A DNA stretch of 11,322 bases from Candidatus Helarchaeota archaeon (GTDB lineage: Archaea > Asgardarchaeota > Lokiarchaeia > Helarchaeales > HEL-GB-A), in NCBI GenBank assembly GCA_013375405.1, contig JABXJU010000136.1:1-11322 (forward strand). The letters run 5' to 3'. Positions 1 to 6,365 of the stretch are shown piece by piece. The notes under the pieces are model-generated. The model made no database searches and was not told where the DNA came from. It saw only the letters and a list, made by a program, of their open reading frames with translations. Made by a program: the position numbers and the translations under genes. The stretch's first letter is position 1, and the number at the start of each line of letters is the position of its first letter.

Positions 1-464
1 GCCATTACCTTATTCAAATAGGGATCTTCCGTCTGATACTCAAAAGTTCTGCCACAAAGCGGAGTTCTATGAATATTTAATCCAGGAGCAAGCAACATGT
101 GGTATCCAACATCTCTTATTTCCTGGGCTATTGCAACTCCGAACTTTTCAGACAGTTCTGGATTCCAAGTGGCGCACCTACAAATGGCCGAAGGGAAATA
201 AATGGTTTTTTTTAAGAAATATGTACCTATAGCACCAACTCCATTAGGGCCATCCACCATTTTAAAAGGTTTTATTCCCAATCGTTTCATTGGTTTTGTG
301 TGCATGAAAGCCCACCATCTCCCAGAACAAAGGGCAAATTTTTCTTTCAGCGTCAATCTTCCTAGAAGATCTTCCACGCGCACTTCTAAATCCAAACTGC
401 TGTTTATAAATGGTAATTTTGTAAACTTCTTTTTTGATAACTTCTTCGGATAACCATCTCTCAT
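1..464 (-). CDS. Glycoside hydrolase family 3 beta-glucosidase-like protein, N-terminal part (cut by window edge)
   Basis: This is the first 154 residues of a GH3 enzyme; the gene continues past base 1. The frame shows the GH3 N-terminal barrel signature in order: VEDLLGRLTLKEK (about residues 33-45), CSGRWW, LGIKPFKMVDGPNGVG, FPSAICRCATWNPEL, then LLAPGLNIHRTPLCGRTFEY and TEDPYL near the edge. In GH3 enzymes the VDGPNG stretch and the LAPGxNIxRxPxxGRxFEYxxEDP stretch line the -1 sugar pocket; the aspartate nucleophile lies beyond the visible part. Start: ATG at 464-462, with GAGGAG about nine bases upstream and an in-frame TAA just before. A longer-looking open frame begins with GTG at 474, but it is in another frame and shows no family similarity. 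No signal peptide is seen, so the enzyme is probably cytoplasmic. Substrate (beta-glucoside, xyloside or other) cannot be told from this part. Confidence 0.88.
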   Translation of the reverse strand, partial: MRDGYPKKLSKKKFTKLPFINSSLDLEVRVEDLLGRLTLKEKFALCSGRWWAFMHTKPMKRLGIKPFKMVDGPNGVGAIGTYFLKKTIYFPSAICRCATWNPELSEKFGVAIAQEIRDVGYHMLLAPGLNIHRTPLCGRTFEYQTEDPYLNKVM

Positions 465-644
465 CTGCGACCACTCCTCATTTTACTCAAAATTTTTTAA
501 AAGTGGTTTTTTGGACTTATTTCGGGAAATTGTGCTCTTGATGAATAGAATAATATTTTATTTAACTCATAATTGAATTTTCTTTAAATAAAATTTATTA
601 AATTTTTACGATCTTATAATTATTAAATTCATGAAGGTAAATTC
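465..644. promoter_or_regulatory. Divergent spacer with TATA-like elements for the GH3 and TIM-barrel genes
   Basis: This 180-base spacer is very AT-rich and has no convincing ORF. On the plus strand a TATA-like run (TTTAAATAAAA, 583-593) would place a transcript start near 618, leaving a short leader that contains GAAGGT at 633-638 before the TTG start. On the minus strand AT-rich candidates are at 551-560 and 491-502; only the first would leave the GAGGAG ribosome-binding site inside the transcript. The calls rest on composition and spacing alone, and AT-rich DNA gives many chance TATA-like matches. Confidence 0.35.
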
Positions 645-1604
645 TTGACTAAAATAAGAGTTTTATTCAACGTAATCTCAACATTGGATTTGAACGTGAT
701 TGTTCCTAAGGTTAAATCGCTCGGGATAAATTCGATATCAATCTTCGGAACTTTACAATATAAGAAATTACCAGAACACTTCAAAGTTGTTGGTAATGAA
801 TTTAAAGAGGTTGTGGTAAATTTATACCACCCTCCAACGTTCGAGAACAGGCAGAACTGGAAGCAGACGCTAAGACATGATGGTGAACGAATCATTGCTG
901 CTCTTACCGAATCTGGAATTAATCATTACGCCTGGATGATTGAATTAAATCTATACGGTCAGTCATTCAACCCATTGGTTAAGGGTTACGTGAATCGAAA
1001 TGAACTTCATGAACATTTTAATACATTTTATGAAATTGCACACGATGTTAACCCAGATGCAAAAGTTATCATTGTTCCCTATCCCCATGGGTTAATCAAT
1101 CTAGATTGTGGAATAAAGGGATGGAGATCTTGGTGGATCAAACACGGAGAGAAATTGAAATTCGATCTTGTAAGTTTGAACGCTCACATCGGCACTTGGA
1201 TTCCCGCTCCAACAAAGGCAAATGTATATAGTCACCTTACCAATTCAATTGGGTTCCTACAGGACCGTGGCTATCCAGTATTTTACGTAGAAGTTGGATA
1301 CCCAACTCATGGATTGAAACCGTTAATTGGCTGGTTTGGCTGGGGCCGTGAAAAGGACCAAGTAAAGATGCTGAAAATCTGTTATCAAGCACTCAAAGCG
1401 ATGAAAGTCCCTTATATGCAAATCTGTGAGTTTATTGACCCCCATCCTGAAAAACAAATATATGAATCGTTTTACGGGAAAGAAGGGAAAAAACCAGCCT
1501 TCTTGGGTATAACCGTTACGGAGGAATTGCATTGGGGTTTGTTAAAAAATGATGGTACTGAAAAATTAGCTTGCAAATTAATAAGATTAATTACTAAATC
1601 TTAA
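645..1604 (+). CDS. TIM-barrel protein resembling clan GH-A glycoside hydrolases
   Basis: A 319-residue protein I cannot assign to one family. Alternating hydrophobic strands and amphipathic helices suggest a (beta/alpha)8 barrel: VLFNVIS, INSISIFG, HYAWMIELNL, KVIIVPYPHG, FDLVSLNAHIGTW, PVFYVEVGYPTHG and PYMQICEFIDPHPE. Glutamates end two strands: E100 in WMIELN and E216 in YVEVGYP. In clan GH-A the acid/base glutamate follows strand 4 and the nucleophile glutamate ends strand 7, so these two are candidate catalytic residues, although the usual Asn-Glu pair is not present at E100. The start is TTG at 645, chosen because GAAGGT lies six bases upstream and the ATG at 631 leads straight to a stop. 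There is no signal peptide or membrane segment. Divergent from the GH3 gene, it may act on the same glycans. It could instead be a non-catalytic or aldolase-like barrel. Confidence 0.6.
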   Translation: MTKIRVLFNVISTLDLNVIVPKVKSLGINSISIFGTLQYKKLPEHFKVVGNEFKEVVVNLYHPPTFENRQNWKQTLRHDGERIIAALTESGINHYAWMIELNLYGQSFNPLVKGYVNRNELHEHFNTFYEIAHDVNPDAKVIIVPYPHGLINLDCGIKGWRSWWIKHGEKLKFDLVSLNAHIGTWIPAPTKANVYSHLTNSIGFLQDRGYPVFYVEVGYPTHGLKPLIGWFGWGREKDQVKMLKICYQALKAMKVPYMQICEFIDPHPEKQIYESFYGKEGKKPAFLGITVTEELHWGLLKNDGTEKLACKLIRLITKS

Positions 1605-1621
1605 AATATTATTTTATTTCT
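1605..1621 (+). terminator. T-rich run after the TIM-barrel gene
   Basis: The bases directly after the stop codon are T-rich (ATTATTTTATTTCTT) with no stem-loop, as expected for archaeal intrinsic termination. The site lies in the 33-base gap between two converging genes. Evidence is composition only. Confidence 0.3.
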
Positions 1622-1637
1622 TGGGATGGCGCGTCTT

Positions 1638-2123
1638 TTAATTATAGCCACCTCTATTGAGGTAGCTATCCCCTCTTTTTTTCGAGGATTGATTGAAAGA
1701 TTCGAGCATTTTCTTTGTAAGTTTCTTCTCAAGTCCCTCAATACGCTTTTCCATAATCTCTTTTCTAAGTTTTTCAAGCGATTCATCACTTATAGTGGAT
1801 AAAAAGAGCCTGACTTCTCTCCATCTTTTAAAAGATATGTCTTTATAATTTAATTTCACTATATCTAAATATTTTTTAAGGCCCTCCAAATCGGTTACTA
1901 TCCTTTCAATTCGAACAATAATTATACACATCTTATGAATCTTTGCAATCTCTCCAACCGTTAATGTTCTCAAAAATCCTTCTGCTTCATCCCAATACCT
2001 CATTTCTGTTTCGGAATAACCACCGATTCCTAGAGTATCTAAGGCATCCTTTAATTCCTCAAGTGTCGGTTTACAATCTCCATCAGTGATTTCCTTAATA
2101 GTCCTTTCCTTATTATTTTCCAT
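1638..2123 (-). CDS. Hypothetical 161-residue helical protein
   Basis: I do not recognise this protein. It is predicted by eye to be almost wholly helical, charged and soluble. One hydrophobic stretch (KMCIIIVRIERIV, about residues 64-76) is too short and charged to be a membrane span. The region from about 113 to 140 (SLEKLRKEIMEKRIEGLEKK) has heptad-like leucine spacing and may form a coiled coil. The tail is polar and probably disordered. The start ATG overlaps the last 11 bases of the upstream 484-residue gene, and the AAGGGG site that serves it lies inside that gene, so the two are very likely translationally coupled. Its function may be to partner the 484-residue protein. The upstream ACS1 gene is close enough to share the transcript. 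Confidence 0.75.
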   Translation of the reverse strand: MENNKERTIKEITDGDCKPTLEELKDALDTLGIGGYSETEMRYWDEAEGFLRTLTVGEIAKIHKMCIIIVRIERIVTDLEGLKKYLDIVKLNYKDISFKRWREVRLFLSTISDESLEKLRKEIMEKRIEGLEKKLTKKMLESFNQSSKKRGDSYLNRGGYN

Positions 2124-3567
2124 TTTTTTTCCCCTTAGATAAGCTATGGTATAATGTAGTCAATAATCCCTTGCTTTTTATGTTTTTTATGAGAGACGAC
2201 TCAGGATAGATTTTCACACCTTGTAAAAAGAAGTTTTCAATCTTCTTTAGTCGTTCGGGAATCTCTCCTTTCAGTAATTCAGTTCTTAAGCTAGTTAAAT
2301 AATTAGAATCTAGCAGAATTTTCATTTTAATATCGTTAGATGGTACTGCCAATTTTAAAGCACTTTTAAGTTTCTTTTCATTTAACCCTGTAATGTGAGC
2401 TGGAAAGCCCTCTTTGATTTCGCTTTCGATCCCAAATAGGGGCGTTTTTTTATCAAGCAACACTGTCCATATTTTATCTCGGTCATTTAAATCGCCAGTG
2501 AATTCCAGAAATATATTTTCCATATCGCTTTCAGAAAGAAATCCAAACATCTTAGGTCTTCTTTTCTTTTTTCTGTTTGGCTTTGTTTCCTTCTTTTTAC
2601 GCCCCCTTGAAGATGTAAGATTCGCGAAATAAGGAATAGAATTCATGAAGAGTTCTTTTAATGATTGACTTTTCATCAGGTTCTTTAATAATTCAATAGA
2701 TTTAACCGAATCCCAAACCCTGTTAATTGCTTTAGTGTCGCTTGAATCACTTGAAGACGAGGCCTGAGGGGGTACCATTTCCATTGACATTTTACCGTTA
2801 TTTACATTAATTAGTAAATTAAATATGGGACGCCCTCGAGCTTCCAATAGAAAATTAAAGCGTTGGTTCCATAATAATCGTGAAACCAAAAGTTTCAGGT
2901 TTTTATAATCGATATTTCTTGTCCAATAGCCGAAATAATTTTGCCATAAATAAAATAGAGGAAATCTCTCTTCAGGATAGACATAAAAGTCACCTGTACT
3001 ATAAAGATTTTGGAGGGCTTCGAATGTCTGGAAGAAGAAAGCCAAGAAATCCCCTGTTTTTGCTGAAATATCTTCGATTAGTTTCATTTCTTCGAGCATT
3101 TTTAAGCTCCCAATTTTGAGACAATTCCAACGTTTTCCCGTTTCTTTTTCCAAGAAATCTAGAATCTCCTGATATTTCTGCGCCTGCATCAATTTTTCAA
3201 TCGTTTCAATTTTGGGAGGTGTTGGTTTGTAGTCCTTAACAAACATCGTGGGGGTATAATGAGATGGATCGTCGCTGAGCGTTCTAATATCATATTCTTC
3301 CGTATACATCCTAAGAATACCTTTTTTGCTTGATTCTGTGACAAGCATGAGCGCATTTATCACAGAGGATTCCATCAACGGAGGGTAGAAATGGTTGGAG
3401 ACATCCGCTGCTATTCTACCTTCTGTTTTAAACGGAAAAAATAATATCTTTATTTTTTCAGAAGTAGCCTTCCCTTCGCCTGCAGCTGTAATTTCCTCAG
3501 CAAGTCTGAAATATGGTACCTTTAAATTGAAATGTCCCCACTCTAAAATCTCATTATTATCTTGCAT
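2113..3567 (-). CDS. Hypothetical 484-residue protein with an SCP2-like C-terminal region
   Basis: No family is recognised over the full length. Residues 1-110 look like a mixed alpha/beta domain (KIKILFFPFKTEGRIAADVS). Residues 115-240 are helical and aromatic-rich (GDFLAFFFQTFEALQNLY, FPLFYLWQNYFGYWTRN), more like a hydrophobic pocket or interface than a membrane span. A polyserine run (SSSSDSS, about 270-276) and a strongly basic linker (RGRKKK...RKKKRRPK, 321-339) follow. From about 345 the sequence resembles an SCP2 fold. Start ATG is preceded by AAAGGATAGGA. It begins 37 bases after the ACS1 stop in the same direction, so the two are probably cotranscribed. I infer a role with ACS1 in handling acyl groups. 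The basic linker could bind nucleic acid or anionic lipid. Confidence 0.72.
   Translation of the reverse strand: MQDNNEILEWGHFNLKVPYFRLAEEITAAGEGKATSEKIKILFFPFKTEGRIAADVSNHFYPPLMESSVINALMLVTESSKKGILRMYTEEYDIRTLSDDPSHYTPTMFVKDYKPTPPKIETIEKLMQAQKYQEILDFLEKETGKRWNCLKIGSLKMLEEMKLIEDISAKTGDFLAFFFQTFEALQNLYSTGDFYVYPEERFPLFYLWQNYFGYWTRNIDYKNLKLLVSRLLWNQRFNFLLEARGRPIFNLLINVNNGKMSMEMVPPQASSSSDSSDTKAINRVWDSVKSIELLKNLMKSQSLKELFMNSIPYFANLTSSRGRKKKETKPNRKKKRRPKMFGFLSESDMENIFLEFTGDLNDRDKIWTVLLDKKTPLFGIESEIKEGFPAHITGLNEKKLKSALKLAVPSNDIKMKILLDSNYLTSLRTELLKGEIPERLKKIENFFLQGVKIYPESSLIKNIKSKGLLTTLYHSLSKGKKNGK
2158..2535 (-). other. SCP2-like domain in the C-terminus of the 484-residue protein
   Basis: Residues about 345-470. 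The strand IWTVLLDKKTPLF, the segment IKMKILLDSNYLTSLRTELL followed by KGEIPE, and the end NFFLQGVKIYPESSLIKNI fit the usual SCP2 order: a core strand, a 'xDxxxxLxxLxxG' helix, then 'aFxxGKLKIxGxxxLaxkl'. The final part is the best match (FFLQGVKIYPESSLI). SCP2 domains bind fatty acids, acyl-CoAs or sterols in a hydrophobic tunnel. The match is by eye and the first half is weak, so the fold call is tentative. Confidence 0.45.
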
Positions 3568-3588
3568 GAATTTTCCTATCCTTTTAGT

Positions 3589-3604
3589 TCAAATTTTAAT
3601 TTGA
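3589..3604. repeat. Perfect 7-base inverted repeat between ACS1 and the 484-residue gene
   Basis: TCAAATT-TT-AATTTGA is a perfect inverted repeat with a two-base centre, lying next to the ACS1 stop codon in the 37-base gap. The centre is too short for a good RNA hairpin loop without opening inner pairs, so it might be a protein-binding site or a chance AT-rich palindrome. Confidence 0.3.
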
Positions 3605-5596
3605 TCAAACTGCTCCAAATATTTTCTTTACTTTAGCCCTTTGTACCTTTCCAACTGGTGTTAAAGGAAATGTTTTTGTAAAAAGCACAGATTTTGGCTT
3701 TTTGTAACTAGCGATTTTTCCCTTACACCAGTTGATTATTTCTTGCTCATTAAGCGTTTTATCCTTTTTAGGAATTACCACGGCGCGTACTGATTCGCCC
3801 CATTCCTCATCTGGTACTCCAATCACACATACATTGTCAACTTTTGGATTGTCGAGAATGACTTCCTCGACTTCCAGAGGAAAAATTTTCTCTGCACCAC
3901 TATTGATACACTCTTTTATGCGTTCAACGATATAGATTTCCCCATCTTTGTCCCGATAGGCTAAGTCACCTGAATGAAACCAACCTTCTTCATCAATTGC
4001 TTCCTTAGTCTTCTGGTCATCCCCATAATACCCTTTCATCAAGGTTGGTCCTCGATACCATAATTCACCGATTTCATCTTCTTTACAATCTTCTCCATTT
4101 TCATTCACAATGCGACATTCAATTCCTGCTAACAACTTTCCAATGGATCGCTCTTTAACTTCTTCGACGTCACCATCTAATTTAACAGTTGTTAAAGGGC
4201 TCATCTCTGTTAATCCGAAACCATCAAAACACAGGGCATTCGGAAAAAAATGCAAGAGTTGTTTCTTATGTTTTCCACGAAAGAGAGCGCCACCTGATAA
4301 ACCAATTGTCAAAGAGCTGAGATCAAATTTATCGATATCTGGATGCTCAAGTATACGTTTCCACATCACAGGCACCATGAGCGTCCATCGAACATTTTCG
4401 TTTTGAATTAATTCTAAAATTTCTCTTGGATCATATTTTTTACTCGCAGGAAATACGCATTTCCCACCAAGTGCTATCCATGTAATTAGGAAAATATATC
4501 CCGCCATATGAAAAAGTGGGGGAATTAACAATATACTTAGGAGCTCTTCATCAGGATCACGCTTCATAAGCGCCCGAATTAGTTTCCATCGTAATCTGTG
4601 TGGGCCTTTCATTTTGATTCCCCCTAACATGAAGCGCCACAATAATTTTGGAAAAAGTTTTAATTTACCCCGTCGACTATAACCAAGCGGGATAATTGCA
4701 GCTAAATCTCTTAAATGTTCGCCTAAATTTGCATAAATGGAAAGGTCAGCTTCATCTGTGACACCATGAAAAAGTTTAATTTTATCCTCACGAGTGGCTA
4801 AAGTTATTTGGGCAATAGGCGAATCAAAAGCTATAACCTTCGAAGCTAAATAATCGTCTCTTGCCATGATAAAAAGTGATCCAACCACCAAATCTAATGC
4901 TTCAAGTAACCGCCTTTGAAATTCATTTTTTGCAAATACCTCGAGTTCCAATTCATCAACAGGCGGAAGAATAGTTGTAAGAAGGTTTATTACAGATTCA
5001 ACATTAGATTCAAGATTATCATAAGTGAGCATTACACCTTTCGGACGGCCTGTCGTTCCACCGGTGTAGCAAATAATACATACATCATCTTCTTCTATTT
5101 TGGCCTTTACTCTCTTCGCAGGAGCCTGTTCAATTATTGCCTCATAATCTAACATGTCAGTCGGAATTTCCTTACCAAAGCAAATATATTCCTGAACTTT
5201 TGGCAAAGAAGCACGTGCCTCTTGAATTACAGATAAATAATTTTCCTCAAAAATGAAAAAAACTGCATCACAATTATTTACCACATACTCTAACTCTTTC
5301 GCAACATAACGATAATTCACAGGAACAGGGACAGCGCCTAATGCTTGAATCGCAAAATTGGATTCAATGAATTCAGGGCAATTACGCATCATTATACAGC
5401 ATTTATCTCCTTTTCGAAGACCTAATTTCTTTAATGCGAATGCTAATTTATTAACTCGTTTATTGACATCTTTCCAACTATATTGTTTATCACCATAGAC
5501 TACAGCAACTCGGTCTTTTGGATAATGACTAGCTTTTATTGCTATATTCCGTTTAAAAGGAGATTTTTTCAGATTGCCTACTCTCCAGACTTCCAC
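3605..5596 (-). CDS. AMP-forming acyl-CoA synthetase with SCP2-like insertion (ACS1)
   Basis: This enzyme activates a carboxylic acid with ATP to an acyl-adenylate and then transfers the acyl group to CoA. All core motifs of the adenylate-forming (ANL) superfamily are present: P-loop YTGGTTGRPKG (177-187), PPLFHMAG (359-366), DGFGLTEMSP (458-467), WFHSGDL (539-545), the hinge VERIKE (557-562) and PLTPVGKVQR (644-653) with catalytic K650. The protein has 663 residues against roughly 500-570 for the family; the excess lies between P-loop and PPLFH (residues about 200-352). No signal peptide or membrane span is seen. The start is GTG at 5596 with no clear ribosome-binding site; an in-frame TAG lies 24 bases upstream, and alignment with ACS2 (SPFKRNIAIKASHYPKD against APFKSYLDIKARHYPKD) supports a start in this region. 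The SCP2 gene lies 103 bases upstream on the same strand. Substrate is unknown; a long or bulky acid is inferred. Confidence 0.93.
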   Translation of the reverse strand: MEVWRVGNLKKSPFKRNIAIKASHYPKDRVAVVYGDKQYSWKDVNKRVNKLAFALKKLGLRKGDKCCIMMRNCPEFIESNFAIQALGAVPVPVNYRYVAKELEYVVNNCDAVFFIFEENYLSVIQEARASLPKVQEYICFGKEIPTDMLDYEAIIEQAPAKRVKAKIEEDDVCIICYTGGTTGRPKGVMLTYDNLESNVESVINLLTTILPPVDELELEVFAKNEFQRRLLEALDLVVGSLFIMARDDYLASKVIAFDSPIAQITLATREDKIKLFHGVTDEADLSIYANLGEHLRDLAAIIPLGYSRRGKLKLFPKLLWRFMLGGIKMKGPHRLRWKLIRALMKRDPDEELLSILLIPPLFHMAGYIFLITWIALGGKCVFPASKKYDPREILELIQNENVRWTLMVPVMWKRILEHPDIDKFDLSSLTIGLSGGALFRGKHKKQLLHFFPNALCFDGFGLTEMSPLTTVKLDGDVEEVKERSIGKLLAGIECRIVNENGEDCKEDEIGELWYRGPTLMKGYYGDDQKTKEAIDEEGWFHSGDLAYRDKDGEIYIVERIKECINSGAEKIFPLEVEEVILDNPKVDNVCVIGVPDEEWGESVRAVVIPKKDKTLNEQEIINWCKGKIASYKKPKSVLFTKTFPLTPVGKVQRAKVKKIFGAV
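4559..4891 (-). other. SCP2-like domain inserted in ACS1
   Basis: Residues about 236-346, inside the 150-residue block that separates the P-loop from PPLFH. In order: strand SKVIAFDSPIAQITLAT, then ADLSIYANLGEHLRDLAAI, then FMLGGIKMKGPHRLRWKLI. SCP2 domains typically run 'aDxxixxxxxxLxxLxxG' followed by 'fxxGKikikGxxxlaxkl', and the second segment fits this closely. The flanking part before it (FAKNEFQRRLLEAL) is shared with ACS2. The adenylation core continues normally on both sides in one frame, so this is a true insertion and not a misread junction. It would put a lipid-binding pocket beside the active site. Confidence 0.62.
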
Positions 5597-5641
5597 TTTT
5601 ATTTTATTTTTCTCTTTCTAAATCCATTGGAACTGAATTTA

Positions 5642-5654
5642 GTTTTTAATTATA
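5642..5654 (-). promoter_or_regulatory. Possible TATA element for ACS1
   Basis: On the minus strand TATAATTAAAAAC lies about 46-58 bases before the GTG start. Transcription beginning some 25 bases downstream would leave a leader of roughly 20-30 bases. With the T-run just upstream this suggests that ACS1 can be transcribed separately from the SCP2 gene. It is a weak call in AT-rich DNA. Confidence 0.3.
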
Positions 5655-5670
5655 GGAAAAAGAAAAAAAA
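5655..5670 (-). terminator. T-rich run after the SCP2 gene
   Basis: Read on the minus strand, a run of eight T, one C and five T starts about 30 bases after the SCP2 stop. This is typical of archaeal intrinsic termination. It would limit read-through from the SCP2 gene into ACS1, so the small protein could be made in excess over the enzyme. Confidence 0.4.
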
Positions 5671-5699
5671 TGGAGTTGATAGGGTAAAATCCTGAAATT

Positions 5700-6131
5700 T
5701 TAGTCTTCCTCGACTTCTAAAGCTTCACGAATGGCATCAATTATCGCTCTTAAAGATTGAAGTCGCCCTATATCCATTGGTTCAACCTTGATAGAACCTT
5801 GCTGAAAAGCTTCCAATAATGCAGTACGATCTCTTTTAGCTAATGCACCTGCTGCAGCTGTCGTAACAGTAATGGTAATGTCTGCGTCTTCTTCCTTCCC
5901 TTCACCACCAGTTATTTTTCCATCTTTAACGGTAATATAAGCATTGAGATCGGCTTCTCCTTCTCTTTCTATTGTCATTTGGATGGTAGTATCTTCTGCA
6001 TCTTCAGCTGCCTCTTGAACATCTTCATCAGTTTCACATAATTCTTCTGCCAATTTAAAAAGCTTCGGTAAATCTTCTGCACCTATTGATTTTTCCTCTA
6101 TTTTTTTCTTAATTTCCTCTCTTAGACCCAT
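5700..6131 (-). CDS. SCP2 sterol-binding/lipid-transfer domain protein, stand-alone
   Basis: A 143-residue, strongly acidic soluble protein. Residues 1-45 form a charged helical lead (REEIKKKIEEK; LPKLFKLAEELCETDED). The SCP2 core runs from about 48 to 135: strands TTIQMTIEREGEADLNAYI and VKDGKITGGEG, then ADITITVTTAAAGALAKRD, then LLEAFQQGSIKVEPMDIGRL. These match the usual SCP2 pattern of two hairpin strands, an 'aDxtixxxxxxxxxLxxgxxxxxxAfxxGxikv' segment and a closing helix. SCP2 proteins carry fatty acids, acyl-CoAs or sterol-like lipids in a hydrophobic tunnel. The ATG has a strong GGAGG seven bases upstream. It is the first gene of the minus-strand run leading to ACS1, which suggests delivery of substrate or uptake of acyl-CoA product. 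The lipid carried is unknown. Confidence 0.85.
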   Translation of the reverse strand: MGLREEIKKKIEEKSIGAEDLPKLFKLAEELCETDEDVQEAAEDAEDTTIQMTIEREGEADLNAYITVKDGKITGGEGKEEDADITITVTTAAAGALAKRDRTALLEAFQQGSIKVEPMDIGRLQSLRAIIDAIREALEVEED

Positions 6132-6138
6132 ACTTCAG

Positions 6139-6143
6139 CCTCC
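6139..6143 (-). promoter_or_regulatory. Strong ribosome-binding site of the SCP2 gene
   Basis: GGAGG on the minus strand, seven bases before the ATG. It is the best Shine-Dalgarno match in the window, in contrast to ACS1, which has none that I can see. This suggests that the small lipid carrier is translated at a higher level. Confidence 0.65.
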
Positions 6144-6157
6144 GCTGAATTTTTATT

Positions 6158-6178
6158 ATTGCTATTGATTATAGCAAT
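6158..6178. repeat. 8-base perfect inverted repeat in the SCP2 leader
   Basis: ATTGCTAT-TGATT-ATAGCAAT is a perfect 8-base inverted repeat with a five-base centre. It lies 27-47 bases before the SCP2 start and downstream of the likely TATA element, so it would be part of the leader RNA or overlap the transcript start. It could be an operator for a dimeric regulator or an RNA hairpin just above the ribosome-binding site. Confidence 0.45.
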
Positions 6179-6220
6179 GTATCGATTAGATGTTTTATTA
6201 AAGTTTTATGCCGATAAAAT

Positions 6221-6231
6221 ATTTTTATATA
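6221..6231 (-). promoter_or_regulatory. Likely TATA element for the SCP2 gene
   Basis: On the minus strand TATATAAAAAT lies about 90 bases before the SCP2 ATG. A start about 25 bases downstream gives a leader of about 65 bases that contains the 8-base inverted repeat and the GGAGG site. Confidence 0.4.
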
Positions 6232-6290
6232 GATTCAGAATAAGTTATTTCTGTTTAATAATAGGTTTAATAACAATAGAAACGTCTAAT

Positions 6291-6300
6291 TTTTATATAT
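6291..6300 (+). promoter_or_regulatory. Likely TATA element for the DUF6125-like gene
   Basis: TTTTATATAT lies 66-75 bases before the ATG at 6366, in the 234-base divergent spacer shared with the SCP2 gene. A transcript starting near 6325 would carry GAGGG (6353-6357), placed eight bases before the ATG. Confidence 0.4.
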
Positions 6301-6365
6301 GATTAAGGAACGAAAAAAAGGCTTTGAAATTGGTTGAAAATTGATACAAACCGAGGGATTAGGAC

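Noticed and set aside
262..474. Open frame on the minus strand starting at GTG 474
   Set aside because: It overlaps the GH3 gene in another frame and shows no family pattern, whereas the GH3 frame shows many conserved motifs.
2600..2640. Basic linker of the 484-residue protein as a DNA-binding domain or nuclear-type signal
   Set aside because: A lysine/arginine run alone is not enough; no helix-turn-helix or other nucleic-acid fold is visible around it.
4541..4999. Idea that the ACS1 insert is a frameshift or assembly chimera
   Set aside because: The reading frame is continuous, the core motifs resume normally, and ACS2 has the same insertion at the same place.
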